A DNA stretch of 64,000 bases from Strigops habroptila (GCF_004027225.2 NC_044290.2:3922906-3986905); one strand, 5' to 3'; counted from the stretch's first letter, positions 11,484-24,162 are shown. Translations and numbers: made by a program. Notes: a model not told the origin generated them from the letters alone.

Positions 11484-14400
11484 CTGCAAAACAAAACAAA
11501 CAGCCATTCAGCACAGAACTTGAAAAAAGTCTGACCAAGGAGTCAGTTTACATCTGAGAGTCCATCTGTTTGAAATGGAAATGTACTTTCCAGATTCCTC
11601 TCAGCACCCAGTGGGAGCTTAGAGTATTAGGTGGAAATTGTCAACCTATTTATTTAACTTTCTATTGTCAGTCTGATGTAATTTCACCAAAAGTTCCTTC
11701 AAGAGCTGGATGTAACTGTCGCCACAGCATAAATAAGGCTTATCCTTAGTTTGTTACTGGTTACACAAGCGACAGGTCCCAAAAGGCCTCTTGGCTTTGC
11801 GAGAATGATGTTATACCACTGGGTTTTAGCAGTACTGAAGTGCAGAGACAAGAAAAGGATCTGGTCTGTGAACCATACTCTGTCAGTTTTGAGTCATTTT
11901 TATAGAGCAGAAGGATGTATCAGAGACAATTTCTGGGCACTGGTTGCAGAATGAGAGTGTAAATAATCCCAGTAAAGGAAAAAAATTCTTGTTTGCCTTT
12001 TTTCTAGGACAGCGTAAAATTGTTCACCTATAGCAACTTTCAGACATGATGCTATGTTCTCCTCCAAACATTCTCTTACATCTATTACAAGGTTGGTATA
12101 TACAGTCCCATTCCCAACTGACAAAAAAAAGCAGAAAAACAGAAAATTGAGGTGCTCTGTTCAGGGAAATACATGCAAACACATGGCTGTGTTATTGACT
12201 GTGAGGCTTACTTGAGGCTTGGTATGAAAAGGCAAACAATATCCCATTTACGAAGAGTTACAGAAACATAAGGCGACAGAATCTTTACTGCCAAGAGCTT
12301 ACAGCTAGGAGACGTTAACCAAGGGCAAAAAGGAGACAATAGAAAGCCATGATTCTTAAGGTTTATCAAACATTTGCTTGACTGTCACTGTTTACAAAGA
12401 ATATCAAAGGCACCTATTCACTCCACCTGGATTCAGTTTTGCTTTGGCACCGTAACAACTTACATCAACACGGTACAAGGTGCAGCACATCAGCACAGAA
12501 AGCAGCAGAATGACCACGGTGATAAGACCATAGATGAGCCAGGAACTTTTCCTGCAGTCTGTCTGCTCTGCTTCTGCTTGTAAAATTATATCAGTATTAT
12601 AAATATGAAGAGGTAGAATTCTATTTTTATTATGTATAAAATATTACTCACTGGTCAGCAAAAAAAATCAGATATCAACAGCATGCTACAGACCCACATT
12701 TGTCATCCCATTAGTATTCCTTTCTGCTATTCTCTGTGCTCTTCTAGAGATAGCATGTGAGCGGGTCAGTGAGGAGCACTCTACAAAGGTGGTAGCTTCC
12801 ATAGCACTGATCAGAAGTAGGACCACACACTTGTGATGGAAACAGAAAATGTTTTACTGCTGTGTTACAGCAATGCTGAGGGTTCGGCCAGGAGTATATA
12901 GGAATTGCAGCAAACAGCTAGGTTTGCAAGCAGAATAGCAGGAGGAGGAGGCTACTGTGATCTGAAGCATGTACACTGAGCACAATGGTGCTGGTGGAAA
13001 GGGTTACGTGTTCTTTAAAACCTCAATTAATCCATATCTGAATAACATAATACTTGTAATCATGACAGTTCCTTGATGTGCAGATAGATGCTGCTTTCCC
13101 CAACCCATATTACTGGATCGTTGCACCAGTTATGGCTTAGCAGCAGAGAGTGAGAGTACAGCCTTTTTGGCAGACTACAGATAAATCCTTTGCAACTCTT
13201 AGGACCTATGTAAACCTTACTTTAAGTACCCAAAGATCGCATCACAGCCCAATGCACAGGGTTAAATTACACCAGTAAGATCAAAACCAAGCACTGTATT
13301 GCTGGGTTTGTCTTCGTTTAGCAAATGGTTACACCACTATCCTGCAGAAAAAGAAAGAAAAAAACCCTCTCTTTGGATCATGCTCCCAGTGTGCTCAGTG
13401 TATAATAAGGGTGTGTGAGATCATCTCTGCTATTATCTATGGTACTTTAAGTAAGTGCCTGAGGACTTGTTCCACACTCCCTAGTGTGAATTGAGCTATT
13501 TTTAAACACAAAGACTCACTACAGCGAATGGTTTCTAAAAGACATTTATGTCACATGAAGGTCAAAGAACTGATGCTAAAAATACCAATTCATTTCCTAA
13601 AAGTGACAGATTATTCACAGACACAATAAAACGTTTGTTATCTGATTCTGAACTTGTTTTATTTTTAAGATGCAGGATTGTAGCAACTTTTTTCTTTTAT
13701 AATTCCCCTCTGGTTGTACAAGGCAGGTAGGAACATAGTGCCTGTCTGTGTCCTAGTACAACAGGGCACAGAGGAGTCTGAGCACACTCTCCAAGCTTTC
13801 CCAGGTACTGGAAGGAATCTAGCCATGGATTAGTGCTTCTCCTGTCCTGGCTAAGGTTCTGCAAGCTTTTAGTCCATCTTTTGTACTACAACCTGCCTAT
13901 AGTCATTTACGATTGAACAAGCAAAAGGATACCTTTAATCAGCATCATGGTGCCACTTCTACTTGCTGAGAGGAAAGAGGAGTTTTTCACTACTCCAGCA
14001 CATACATATACGTCACTGTCATTTCTCCATAGGTTGTGTAGAGTTATCACGATTTTCTTTCCTTCCTTTGAATACTCCAAACGATTAGCAAAAGCAGGAG
14101 AAACAGTGGAAGCATTCTGACTTGAAACATATAGCACTTGTTCAGGTTGCACATGAGTCTTGAGCAAGTAGATCCCTTCATCTTCATGTGGGGTTTTCAA
14201 TGCACAGGTAATGTTGACAGATTGGCCTTGCTGAGGATTCACATACAGTGGTGCCTGTTCGACAATTCCACTGGCTTTAGCTAAAAACAAGAGAGATTAA
14301 TGGCTACCACATACTTAACACGGTGCGGATTAGCTATTAAATACAGTGATTCAAACACAGAGGTCAAAGACAGAAGAAACACCACAGAAATTTAGATGAA

Positions 14401-17400
14401 ATTATTTTTTTAGAGGCAACCTTTACGTGTGTCTTTGGAAGAAAAATACATTCCAGTACAACCTAGCATGTTTTTGCTGAAAGTAGGACTAATCAAACAT
14501 GTTTACCTGGTTGTAAAAAGTCTCCACCTACCTACAAAATACATATAGTGAACTCTTCTAAGGGAGTACAGCTACATCAGCTTGCCTTTGAGAAATGGAT
14601 TATTGCCTGCTCTCTCAAATGAGATTAAGCTACAGCAAGATCTGGAGACCATTGGTCTGGAGACCATTGGTCCGGATTAAATCATACAATGTGGGTCCCA
14701 TGAGTGTTGAAAGTGGTCTCCAAAAAGCAGTTATTAATGGCTTGCTGTCCAGCTGGGAAGACAAGTTTCACTGAGTTCCTCTAAGGAGAGGCCCCATCCC
14801 TTTTGACATTATCTAATGTGGGTGAGGGAACGAAGACAGAATTAATCACATTTGTGCAAAAGGTAATTCGGCGAAGGTTGCAAGCATTTTAGAGAAGAGG
14901 AGCAGAATCACAAAGAAATACAAAGTAATTTAATAAAATAATTTACAGAAACAGTACATAATCAACAAGATGGAATTCATTTGAGAAAACAGACAAAAAA
15001 ATTGAGAAGGGAAGCTTAAGGAAGGACCTGATAACTCTTCATAGATATAAATGGCTACTACTGACCCCACATCAAGTAGGTTTTGCACGCCCTGGGGACA
15101 GGAAAGTAAGAAAACTCTGTGATTTTTGAGAAAGCTGTAGCAGGTTAGAGGGTCTCATCAGGAGGGCAGGTGTATAGAGGATCAAGCTGCCAAAGAGAAT
15201 ACTGGGCACTCAACCCTCTTATAATAAAAATTTTTAAAAAGGGAAAAAACTCTAACCAGAAAACCAGAAACGCCCGCCAGAAGGAACACTTGTGCCCATT
15301 CATCAACTGTTAAGAAGACAAAAACCCCACATCCCTTTATCCACTGATGCCCAGCTTGCAAACCCTGCCTAGTACCAACTTCCCAGTTATTATCAATTTG
15401 TCATAGAAGATGAAATAGTAAAAAGAAAAATCAATTTATAAAAACCACTACCAAAAAAAAGGCTTATTGTCTCCTAGCTATTCATAAAGATTGGACAGAT
15501 TGTTTTGGAAAGAGCTAAGGGTCCTCACTGTTTCCAAACTGCTGCAGCAACCTATGACTCATGTGAAAATCTGTAGCTAGGGTTAAATTTGTTGTGGATT
15601 GATGTTCTGGGGGTTTTCTTGGTACTGTTCTACCTAATGTGTCTTCTTCATCTTTTCACAGAACAGACTCACAGCTTCCTTCAAATCAGTACACTACCTG
15701 AGCAGACATGGGGAAAGTCTTGTCAGATTCTCTCTCCCATTATGCTTTCTTCCAATCTTTGATTTAAAATATACAGATGTAGTTATTAATTCATGACAGA
15801 AAAGGTGGAATTGCAGTACCTTTCACCACTACTATGGTTGTCTTCCCAAACAGCTTTTTGTGGTAGTTTTTTATTTTAACATACGTAGTGCATTGGTAGA
15901 TATTAGAATCTGATTCCTGTACATTGTGCAGAGTTATCCTGAGATTCCTTCCTTCCTTTGAGTATTTGGTGCGCCTAGCCAAAGCAGGAAGGATATACGC
16001 AGTATTCTGCTTGGAAACATATACCACATTGACAGGCTGTATGCTAGTTGCCAAGTATGTTCCCACTTCATTTTCTGAACCTTTCACTGAACAAGTTATG
16101 CTGATAGTTTCTCCTTCCCAAACACTGATAACGTCTGTTGACTCTTCATTTTCTCCACCTAAAAATAAGAAATGCAATTGGAATTATAACATCAGTGTTC
16201 TTCTTGATCTATTAATAATATCAAAGTAGTTTTCAAAAACAACTAGTCCATCAACAGAACTGCTATTTGAGACTGGACTTTGGGCTTGCTATCCTGTATC
16301 TATCATCTCTTGGCTGCCCTGAAGCCTATAGTGCCTTTCATGCCTGTTGAACTGTTGAACTCAACATCTCCCCAAAGCTTAAAAGGCCTCAGCAAAAAAG
16401 TGGCTTGTTCCTCATTCAAAATATTTAGTCTGCTCTGTAGCTTCCCAGTATGATCCCATTAATTCTCAAAATACAGGCTTCACTGAACTCCGCCCAATAA
16501 TTGGAGCTGGTTGAGGAGCTAAATCTGGAATTAGAAAGTGAATTCGAAAGTATCAAAAAATGGCAGAGAATGGAAGAAAATTACACTTTTTTCTAAAAAA
16601 AAAGTTAAAAAAAGAAAGAAAGGAGGCTTTAGAAGCATGAGGAAACTGGGTAGTGTAGCCTTTTAGGAAGAGACTGCAGAAGGTACAACTCCAGCCTACG
16701 CTAAGAAACGAAGGTATAAAAATATGTAATGAGACCCTTTGAGTTCCCAAATGACCTCAATATCAAAAGAATCTGAACAGTATGTACTCATGCAATGAAT
16801 AGCAAGGAACAGAGGGATCAAACAGGAAACACCTAAAAGAAATTACATTAAAAAGCAAGGGTAGAACAATGAAATGTAGAGTATTGCATACCTAGGAGAA
16901 ACATAGTCTATAAAGGGGAGAATTATGCACTGTTGACAAGCAAACTAAGGATCCCTACATACTTAAACCAATTTGTTTTAATAAGGGAACAAAGAAAGAC
17001 AGACCAGATCATGGGAATTTAGATACAGTAGGTCAATCTGACCTCATCAGACACAAGGACATTCCTCCTACAACACCTAAAGAAGGAACTAAGGCAACCC
17101 AGGAGCTGTCAGCAATTACCTTCCAGAGCAGCAGAGAAATGGAGTGATGGAGAAGGCTGAAGAAGCATAGAGCACAGAGCACTCAGCCTTTACAAGTGGG
17201 GAAGGAAAGCCCAGGAAATCCATCTCCAGCAGCCTATTTGCAGAAATCACTATTGTCCCCTCAACAAATATTAACTAAAGAATGTCAAAATAAATATTCC
17301 CACCAGTTTCACCGCCTTCAGCTTGTACTCTCAATAGCTACAACAATATTTAGCATTGGCTATTTCTAGTAAGGTTTTATTACACCTTCAATAATAATCT

Positions 17401-17790
17401 CTAGTAAATAGCAATACTTATTTCTATCCAGTAGTGGGCTCCCCTGTCAACCTTAACAATACAGACATAGTTCATGATGGATTAGTGGGAAATCCGCTGC
17501 TTGTACAGTGTGTAATTTCTGTGTAGAAAAGTTCAGATCACACTTTTAAATTGTTTTCTAAAAACTCATTCGATAATCAGAGAATGTTTTTCAAAGTTCC
17601 ACCTCTTTTTGCTGCTGCTGAATTTGCCAGGAACCTGCTTGAGACAGACTAAGGAGGAGCGGAGGGGGGAAAGGAAAGATTTAAAACTGTGAAGTATAAC
17701 AGCATCTTTGTTGTACGTACCGTTCTGGCCAGGGAAGCACGGGAGGCGCAGAAGAAAGAGCAATGCAGTTGGGAGACATATCCACAGCAT
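11373..17790 (-). CDS. CD7: CD7 with two V-type Ig domains (spliced, five coding exons)
   Basis: The predicted product is a 326-residue type I membrane glycoprotein of T and NK lineage cells. Coding exons are 17790-17721, 16158-15820, 14280-13933, 12576-12464 and 11483-11373; all introns are GT-AG and the phases join (1,1,1,0). Layout: signal peptide about 1-21; Ig V domain 1 about 24-136 (Cys46/Cys113); Ig V domain 2 about 137-252 (Cys162/Cys230; N-glycosylation sequons at 159, 192, 223 and 236); stalk 253-264; transmembrane helix about 265-287; tail to 326. Both Ig domains lack the usual C-strand Trp and instead read GTYL or GIYL, as mammalian CD7 does (GIYL). The tail IVYEDMSYRFRQNTL matches the mammalian CD7 tail around VYEDMS and NTL; YEDM (Tyr304) is a YxxM PI3-kinase SH2 site. 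What is odd is the second V domain, since mammalian CD7 has one. Identification is strong because domains, exon phases and tail agree; expression is not shown. Confidence 0.92.
11484..12463 (-). other. CD7 intron 4
   Basis: A 980-base intron. An open frame at about 11942-12116 on the minus strand follows a plausible acceptor and contains YTNL and YAVL tyrosine motifs. Its phase does not fit the strong exon 4 donor, so I treat it as chance. Confidence 0.8.
12464..12576 (-). CDS. CD7: CD7 exon 4, stalk and transmembrane helix
   Basis: The exon encodes a very short acidic stalk (AEAEQTDCRKSS) and a helix WLIYGLITVVILLLSVLM followed by CCTLYRVD. The stalk cysteine and the two cysteines at the inner membrane face are possible dimerisation or palmitoylation sites (inference). 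The acceptor is TTTTACAAG; the donor GTAAGT is near-consensus. The exon enters in phase 1 and leaves in phase 0. Mammalian CD7 has a longer proline-rich stalk; here the second Ig domain may provide the reach instead. Confidence 0.9.
12577..13932 (-). other. CD7 intron 3
   Basis: A 1.36 kb intron with no repeat or additional exon that I can support. Confidence 0.8.
13933..14280 (-). CDS. CD7: CD7 exon 3, second Ig V domain
   Basis: This is a 348-base phase 1-1 exon. The acceptor is CTTGTTTTTAG and the donor AAAG/GTATCC. It encodes a second V domain: VNITC (Cys162), GIYLLK, YSKEGKKIVITLHN and DSDVYVC (Cys230). It has four N-glycosylation sequons, whereas I count none in the first domain. The shared YSKEG and ITLHN blocks with exon 2 show duplication. 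Confidence 0.92.
14281..15819 (-). other. CD7 intron 2, between the two Ig exons
   Basis: A 1.54 kb intron. It carries a short tandem duplication (tctggagaccattgg, twice, near 14640-14672) and otherwise nothing recognised. Its length and content give no sign that the Ig exon duplication is very recent. Confidence 0.8.
15820..16158 (-). CDS. CD7: CD7 exon 2, first Ig V domain
   Basis: This is a 339-base phase 1-1 exon. The acceptor is TTTCTTATTTTTAG and the donor AAAG/GTACTG. It encodes a complete V-type fold. The B strand is ISITC with Cys46, the C strand is GTYLATS without Trp, the E strand is LRITLHNV, and the F strand is DSNIYQC with Cys113. About 36 of 82 aligned positions match the next Ig exon by my hand alignment, so the two arose by exon duplication. 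Confidence 0.92.
16159..17720 (-). other. CD7 intron 1
   Basis: A 1.56 kb intron separating the signal exon from the first Ig exon; no further Ig-like exon seen. Confidence 0.8.
17721..17790 (-). CDS. CD7: CD7 exon 1, signal peptide
   Basis: The exon encodes MLWICLPTALLFLLRLPC and a few more residues, a clear hydrophobic signal sequence. The start at 17790 has A at -3. An in-frame TTG two codons upstream is not a credible start in a vertebrate. The exon ends AACG followed by the donor GTACGT, leaving phase 1, which matches the next exon. Upstream ATGs lie in the presumed 5' leader. I could not see a TATA box. Confidence 0.88.
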
Positions 17791-20510
17791 TTTCAAGGGT
17801 CTTTTTACTCGTTCTCTACTGTCTTACTGATGAGTGCAAGACCCGAAGTGCTGTATGCCACAACTTTCTTGTTTTCTTCCAGCTACATCGCATGTTTACT
17901 GAAAGAAGTTTAGCAATGTGCTGCTTTCATTTTCGTATGATAATGAATGTGACGGTGGGGGGGAAATTTCTTTCCAGAGGCACATCTTGGTTTTGACTTC
18001 ACACTTAAAACGCCCACGGTTTCCTACTACTGAACAACCCCCAACCCTGAAGGCAGGATTAGAGTCTCTATGGTGAGCACTTACCTGCCCTTTACAGTCA
18101 ACTGAGGAAAAATAAGGTCAAATTTGCTCTTCACAGTGCAAAACTCAGGCAATTATCTCCCAGTTGTGGCCGTACTGGAAATGTAGATGCTTGGTACAAT
18201 CAGTTCAATTTGTCAGTTTTCCCCTTAGCTGGTTGGTGCAAATGTCTTGGCTTTGTAAAGAGCGAGTAGATGAGAGATGCTCCGTTACTTCAGGTAAACT
18301 TTAAATTCTTATACCTCTCACATGCCTCCTGGCTTCACATTTAATAACACATTCTGTAGAGTTTGCAGCATGAGAGCTGCTAACAAGGGAATCTCTGCAA
18401 CAGTTCACATGTAGCTCCTGCTCTCTCCCTGATGTGCTGAAAAACTCTTCTTGCTTTGTTCTCTGTGTGAAGACGTGGGGAAAGGGGTGCATTCCCAAAA
18501 TGTTTCTTGAATGCTTGAAAGCTTAGATATTCCATCAGTCATTGTAAAGAAAACAGAGTTCAGGCAGGTTGGGAAATGACCTTTCAATTAGCCCTACAAA
18601 GGCTTGCTACTGGACACAAAAGCAAATGCCAGGAGATATCTCTTACTCCCTGTCTGCTTTTGTAATATTTAAGTGAATCATGACAATAATACTGGATTAT
18701 GAGTTTGGGAATCATCTAATGGTGATGCTTTGTAAAAGAGATTAACATAACAAGTAACGATACATCAACACAGGGTTACCAATGAATAGCCAGGTTTTAA
18801 GTTGCTTTATTGTGAATAGTATTAGAACACAAATAAAAAAAGACCCCAAACAAGCAAAACGTTAAAATGAAATTACAAATATTGAATTATCGCATTTGGT
18901 GAGTCAGAGCTTTAGTTGTCTTTTCTTTTTCATAAACAGCTATTTTTCTATATTTGTATATTGCAGAACAACACAATGCAGTTACCCAGCACAAATATTG
19001 TAGATTTCTAAAGCTGTTTCTTCTGAGATGTGGGATAACTGGTGTCTAACAGCACAACACAGCTCAGGAAGGGCAAAGTGAGACAGTTGGTATCGATGCC
19101 TCTGAATATCACAGTCTGCATAATCATCAGTAGAAAGAAGAAATCAAAACGAAAATGAGCTTGAGTGAGCTGTAAAGATTGTCTGTGATTGATCAGCGCT
19201 CTGGCCTCAACTGGTGCTAAAGAGTAGAAATTAACCCTGCACATCATTAAACCTGAATCTCTCAAATTAATACCATGTGAGTTCTCAAATATCATTTTGT
19301 CTCTTTTCCAAACAACTGAAAATCTGAGTTTATACCAAAACCACCCAGTGTCAGCCATCAATTTGAACACCAGATATACACACAGAGGTTTTTCTATACA
19401 CACACATTTGTTTTTCTCACTAAAAGACCATACAAAAGAACTGCCATAGCCTTCAATTTGAAGACAGTATTTTTCTAGGCATTGGAAAACAATGTGTACG
19501 TCACTGGAAATCTCCAGAAGCTCAGTGTACAGCTTGACTGTGTATGCTGGAGCAATTGGCACTTCCTCAAAGGCACCCACAGCAACGACTTACAGCAGAA
19601 AAACAGAACCAAAAGCAACACTCGTGATAGCTGCAGTGGGGTCAAATAGTGAAAGGTTCATACCCATTGTGAGTGCTCCCTCCCCAGGCTATAGCAGCAG
19701 ATATGTTATTTCTTCCAAAAAAGATGGCTTTTACCCCAAACCAACCTCTTCCTCACTCCTTTTAGACACAGCTCTACTCCACTGAAAACTTACAGCAGCC
19801 CTGTTCTGGGAAAAAGAAGCCCAGGAACTGCAATTGTGTTAAGGCGCTGTATGAAGAGGAAAAGTCTTTTCCTTCTATCTCTAAATCCTTGCACAGCCTG
19901 GATTCTTTATGGGTAACCTTAGCTTTGGCTTATTGATTAAATATATGATGACATTCTTCATGATGTAACATAATAACACAATATGAAGAAGTTATTTTAA
20001 CTGGATCAGTTAAAATAACATACTCAGTAAATACCTAAAAGCCTTTGAATAGCTGGGGATTGCCATCTCTTCGTAAGTTTTGACTGCATTCCACCACACT
20101 AACATTAAAAAGACAAAATCCAACAAAGAAGCTGACAGTTGAGTTAAAAGGGTATCTTAGATCAGCATGAGTGTAAAGCCTCCACTGGGGATAGAAAACC
20201 ACCTCCTAACAGCACCCTTTTGCTGTGCCAAACAAGAAACAAATCTAAGCACAGAGGCTTTTCTATATTTCTGAAATTAATTAATAACATATTTTTGGAT
20301 GTCTCTCATTATGAACTTTCCCTTTAGATTTGATCATAGCAAATTTCAAGAGCCACGTGACAACCCACATCCTTTGAGATTTCCTGCTGGAAGATTCAGC
20401 TACAAGTTTATGGGTAATTAAACCATGTAAAAGTAATTCAGCAAGTGTTCACACTGTTACACAGATCTGCTTTTTCAATTGCGCTGCTGCTGATTTTTGC
20501 CCAAAAGGCA
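17791..20510. other. Upstream region of CD7, no supported gene
   Basis: The part next to 17790 should contain the CD7 promoter and 5' leader. No TATA box is evident. A 190-codon open frame on the minus strand (19580-19008) lies here and is discussed as a finding; its frame has no ATG at the start and I do not call it a gene. Confidence 0.45.
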
Positions 20511-21073
20511 TGACGTGGTTTAAGCTGAGTTGGTAACTCAGCACCACGCAGCCGCTCACTCACTCCCCACCTTTTTCCCCCCAACTCTGGGCAGCATGGG
20601 GAGGAGAATCGAAAGAATGTAAATCCCATGGGTTGAGACAAGAACAGTCTAGTAACTAAGGTATAATACAAAACTACTGCTGCTACCATCAATAATAATA
20701 ATGATCAGGGAACTAACAAGGAGAGAGATTACAATTGCTCATGACCTGCCAACCGATACCCAGCCTGATCTGAGCAGTGATCTGGGCCTTCTGGTTGACT
20801 CCCTCCAGTTTCTGTCCTGGGCATGACGTGCTGTGGGATGGAATACCCCTTTGGCTAGTTTGGGTCAGGCGTCCTATCTCTTCTTCCTTCTGGCTTCCCA
20901 CGCCCCTCCTCACTGGCAGAGCATGAGAGACTGAAAAGTCCTTGATTGGAGTAAGCATTACTTAGCAAACATCTCTGTGTTATCGGCATTGCTCTCAGAC
21001 TAAACTCTAAAACACAGCACTGCACCAGCTACTAGGAAGGAGAAAAATAACTGTTACAGCTGAACCCAGGACA
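20511..21073 (-). mobile_element. ERVL-type LTR, minus orientation
   Basis: This is a 563-base LTR that begins TGTCCTGGGTTCAGCTG and ends in GGTTTAAACCACGTCA-like sequence (read on the minus strand), bounded by TG and CA. It matches the LTRs at 25995-26533 and 35249-35599 over the blocks cagagcatgagagactgaaa and tgctgtgggatggaatac. No primer-binding site follows it on the inner side, so it looks like a solo LTR, although the five flanking bases on each side (aggca, agcct) do not form a clean target duplication. Confidence 0.85.
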
Positions 21074-23317
21074 AGCCTGAAACTAGGTTAAGTCTAATGC
21101 AAACTTTTGAGGATTTAATCGAATCAAGTGTGATTGATAAATCATTTGAACTACCAAATGGGGATGCCTGAAATGCAGCGTTCATCACATGTTGCCTGCA
21201 CACAGCACACCCAAACCTGTCTTCAGATGTAGAGATTGTAAGAGGTTCACTTTTTGATCTAGAGATCACCTGGGAGTTAAAAAAAGATAGACCTATGGGT
21301 GTGCTATCACATTATGAAGTGGAAGACATGCAGTGAGCACCTGCCTCAATGTTCAGCACAACCTTCCTGAGAACAGATACAGTTCTCTGAAGAATTTCAG
21401 ATGGACTGATCATTTCAGTCATGAAAACCATTGAGAGAATTCAGCTGGTTTAAGTCTGTGCTGCTGATCCAAGCACACATCTTGCAATGACTGCTGTCCT
21501 CAGTGAAGCACCAGGACAGGATGGGAGATCCAGGGAGCTTCTTGTGTTGCTTGTGAAAGCCTGGTGCTAGGCGACTGTGGCTGAACGGTACTCACTGAAC
21601 ATATGGATTTGGTGAAGGTACATTCATGAAAACTGCCATGAGGTCTCTCATAAAATGAGCTTCTCAAGCTGAATGCTGTATGACATTACTGAGGAGTGTG
21701 CTGCTGGCACAAAGCCTGCTTTGCTCATTTGTAGATGTTTTTCAAATAGGTGTGAGGCTTTAACTATCAGAAGCCAGTATGAGTTTTCTAATAGCTGCAG
21801 AATTGAAGGAAAAATGTGTGAGGCCAAAGGCACAGGTTGATTTCAGTAAGAATTACAATCCAATTGCCAGTATTTAGGCTTAGAAATCTGAAAGGTAACA
21901 AGATTACAGCATCATTGCCCAGCAAGTTCATGGCATCTCTGCTGAACCCCTGCCCCGATTGCTGTGGCCCATCAGCCTTTGCCTCAGAGGGGCTCTAGGA
22001 CAGGCCTGCGACATCACACAGTGTTACGCCACAGGGCAGGACCTCACAGAAACCACTAGTGGGAAATTTTTTACCTATTACACTAATACATCCATTAATA
22101 CATCTTCATGTAAGAACTGCAGTGAGACTAGTGTAATCTTTACTGAGTTTTGCAAACACTCATACATTTTTCTCAGACATCCTTGTGTTTTGTCTAACTG
22201 TAGATGTTTCAAACATCTCAGCTTGTTCCCATTGGCTTCCTTTAGAGTTGCCAGGGAGGCACCTTCACAAGGTAATTCACCTGTTTAAAAAAAAACATTT
22301 TAAGGTGAAATGAATCATCTTCTCAAGACAGCTGTTTCACTCCATTCACTAGAAAGGGAGCATGAGACAAAAATCTTAGGCTTTAACTAAACTCTGACCA
22401 GCAATTTAACCTTAAACAAATTTAGACTTAGAAATTCAATTGTTAGACTCCCAAAAAGAAAAAAAAAAATCCAAACCAAAAAACCAACATTTATTTCTAC
22501 AGGATGGACTAGTTCAGGAATTAAGAGGAGATGTCTCAGCTTCTGTCATTACACATGGTCCCGTAAACCCTAGTGCCAAGTTGGCTACAGGATACAGGGG
22601 GGAAGCTGTATGTCAAGAGGTGTCTATAGAAGCATGCAAATGATCAACGCATGAGAACTGGAACCACTGCAAAGCCACGTAAGGGCTAGAATCTATTGAC
22701 TCAAACTTGATGCAGGGAGGAAATGGGCATCCGCTGAACATGGTCCTAGTAAACACATCTAGTCTTTCACTGAACACCCTCCTGCCACTCTAGTCGTGTG
22801 ATTTCACCATTTACCATAATTAAATGTAACTTGATTAAAATAAAATCTTACCATTATGAAGTCTGATGAAGCACTATGACAGGTCCTAGAAAAAACAACA
22901 GCAAAAAAAGTAAAGTACCAGCATTAGCAAGGATTTACTTAGAAGAATTAAAACTAACAGATTTGCAGTTGTTTTTTCCCAATTTATATGTATCTGAAAT
23001 GCCTGAGCAACTCACTGGTGTCCATCTCCAGCAGAACCACAGGCCTTGTGAATCTGCACAAAACCCCACTGTATATGGCAGGTCTGATACTTTGCCACAT
23101 GACAGCACAGTTGGATCCCAAGTTCTATACTCTATTGTAGCACAACTGTTTCTGAAGTACGAGGTGGTTTAATATCATCTCACTTTCAGAATACTGCAGT
23201 CTCTGTGTTGTGAGGGAGGAGGGAAGAGCAGAAGGCAGTATAGAGAAGGCAGGTATTTGCAGGTGATTTTATTCACATGACTCCTTATCCACTCCACAGA
23301 GCCTATCCCAGCCCTTT
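21074..23317. other. Spacer between the two membrane-protein genes
   Basis: No exon with convincing splice sites is seen. Open frames are at most 109 codons. The downstream end may include the 3' UTR of the gene ending at 24163. Confidence 0.4.
23268..23273 (-). other. Candidate polyadenylation hexamer for the 24.2-28.3 kb gene
   Basis: A canonical AATAAA on the minus strand about 0.9 kb below the stop codon. If used, the 3' UTR would include the CR1 fragment. Sequence match only. Confidence 0.15.
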
Positions 23318-23635
23318 CATAGAATGGTTTGAGTTGAAGGGACCTTAAAACTCATCCAGCTCCCACCCCCTGCCATGGGCAGGGACACCTTCCACTAGAG
23401 CAGGTTGCTCCAAGCCCCTGTGTCCAACCTGGCCTTGAACACTGCCAGGGATGGGGCAGCCACAGCTTCTCTGGGCACCCTGTGCCAGCGCCTCAGCACC
23501 CTCACAGGGAAGAGCTTCTGCCTCAGAGCTCATCTCAACCTTCTCTCTTCTAGTTTAAAGCCATTCCCCCTTGTCCTGTCACTACCTGCCCTTGTCAAAA
23601 GTCCTTCTCCAGATTTCTTGTTGGCCCCCTTTCCG
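23318..23635 (-). mobile_element. CR1 LINE 3' fragment, minus orientation
   Basis: Begins with the reversed CR1 terminus (catagaatggtttgagttga) and continues through the ccctgccatgggcaggga block and the reversed end of ORF2 (caacctggccttgaacactg). It lies just downstream of the unrecognised gene and could be within its 3' UTR. Confidence 0.9.
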
Positions 23636-24162
23636 TGCATATTAGTTTGTAACACAAACTCTCCACTTGTACGTATTTAGGAAAATATCCTTTCTTAAAT
23701 TTGAGTCGGCTCTTTAGCAGACAGAGCTGTGAGTGAGTACCTTCTACCTAAAGGACCTGTCCGCCCATGTCTGGATGTTCAGCAGTCTCCTGGCTGGGAT
23801 ATGTCTCTGCAGGGGAAGCTGCACAGCAATGTCACAGTCTGAGCCTACTCCAAGGAGCTGGATCCCATAGGGGTAAGGCTGGGCAGTGGAGTCACTTGGC
23901 TGTATTACTTTAGCAATAAGGAAATGTATTCTGTGCTTATTTTTCTTAATAAAGTAGCTGACTGGGGCCTATGTCATGGCACCAAATGCAGAGGTGGAAT
24001 TCCTACCAGCTGCTAGCCCAGCCTCCCCTTCACAATGAAGATAATTTAACAACATCATAAACAATGTTATGGAAATGAGATCCAGAAAGAAAACCCTGTA
24101 TGATTTTTCCACTACCAGAACTGCTTGCAAGGCATGTTACCCATAGGAAATACCACATTTTG

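Noticed and set aside
11942-12116. Minus-strand open segment with YTNL and YAVL tyrosine motifs after a good acceptor in CD7 intron 4, suggesting an extra signalling exon
   Set aside because: Its phase does not fit the strong exon 4 donor, whereas the 11483-11373 exon fits exactly and carries the CD7 VYEDMS tail. A read-through donor (CCAG/GTGGAG) could rescue the phase but needs a stronger argument.
17961-17970. gggaaatttc, similar to an NF-kappaB site, about 170 bases upstream of the CD7 start
   Set aside because: One short near-match with no supporting element; expected by chance.
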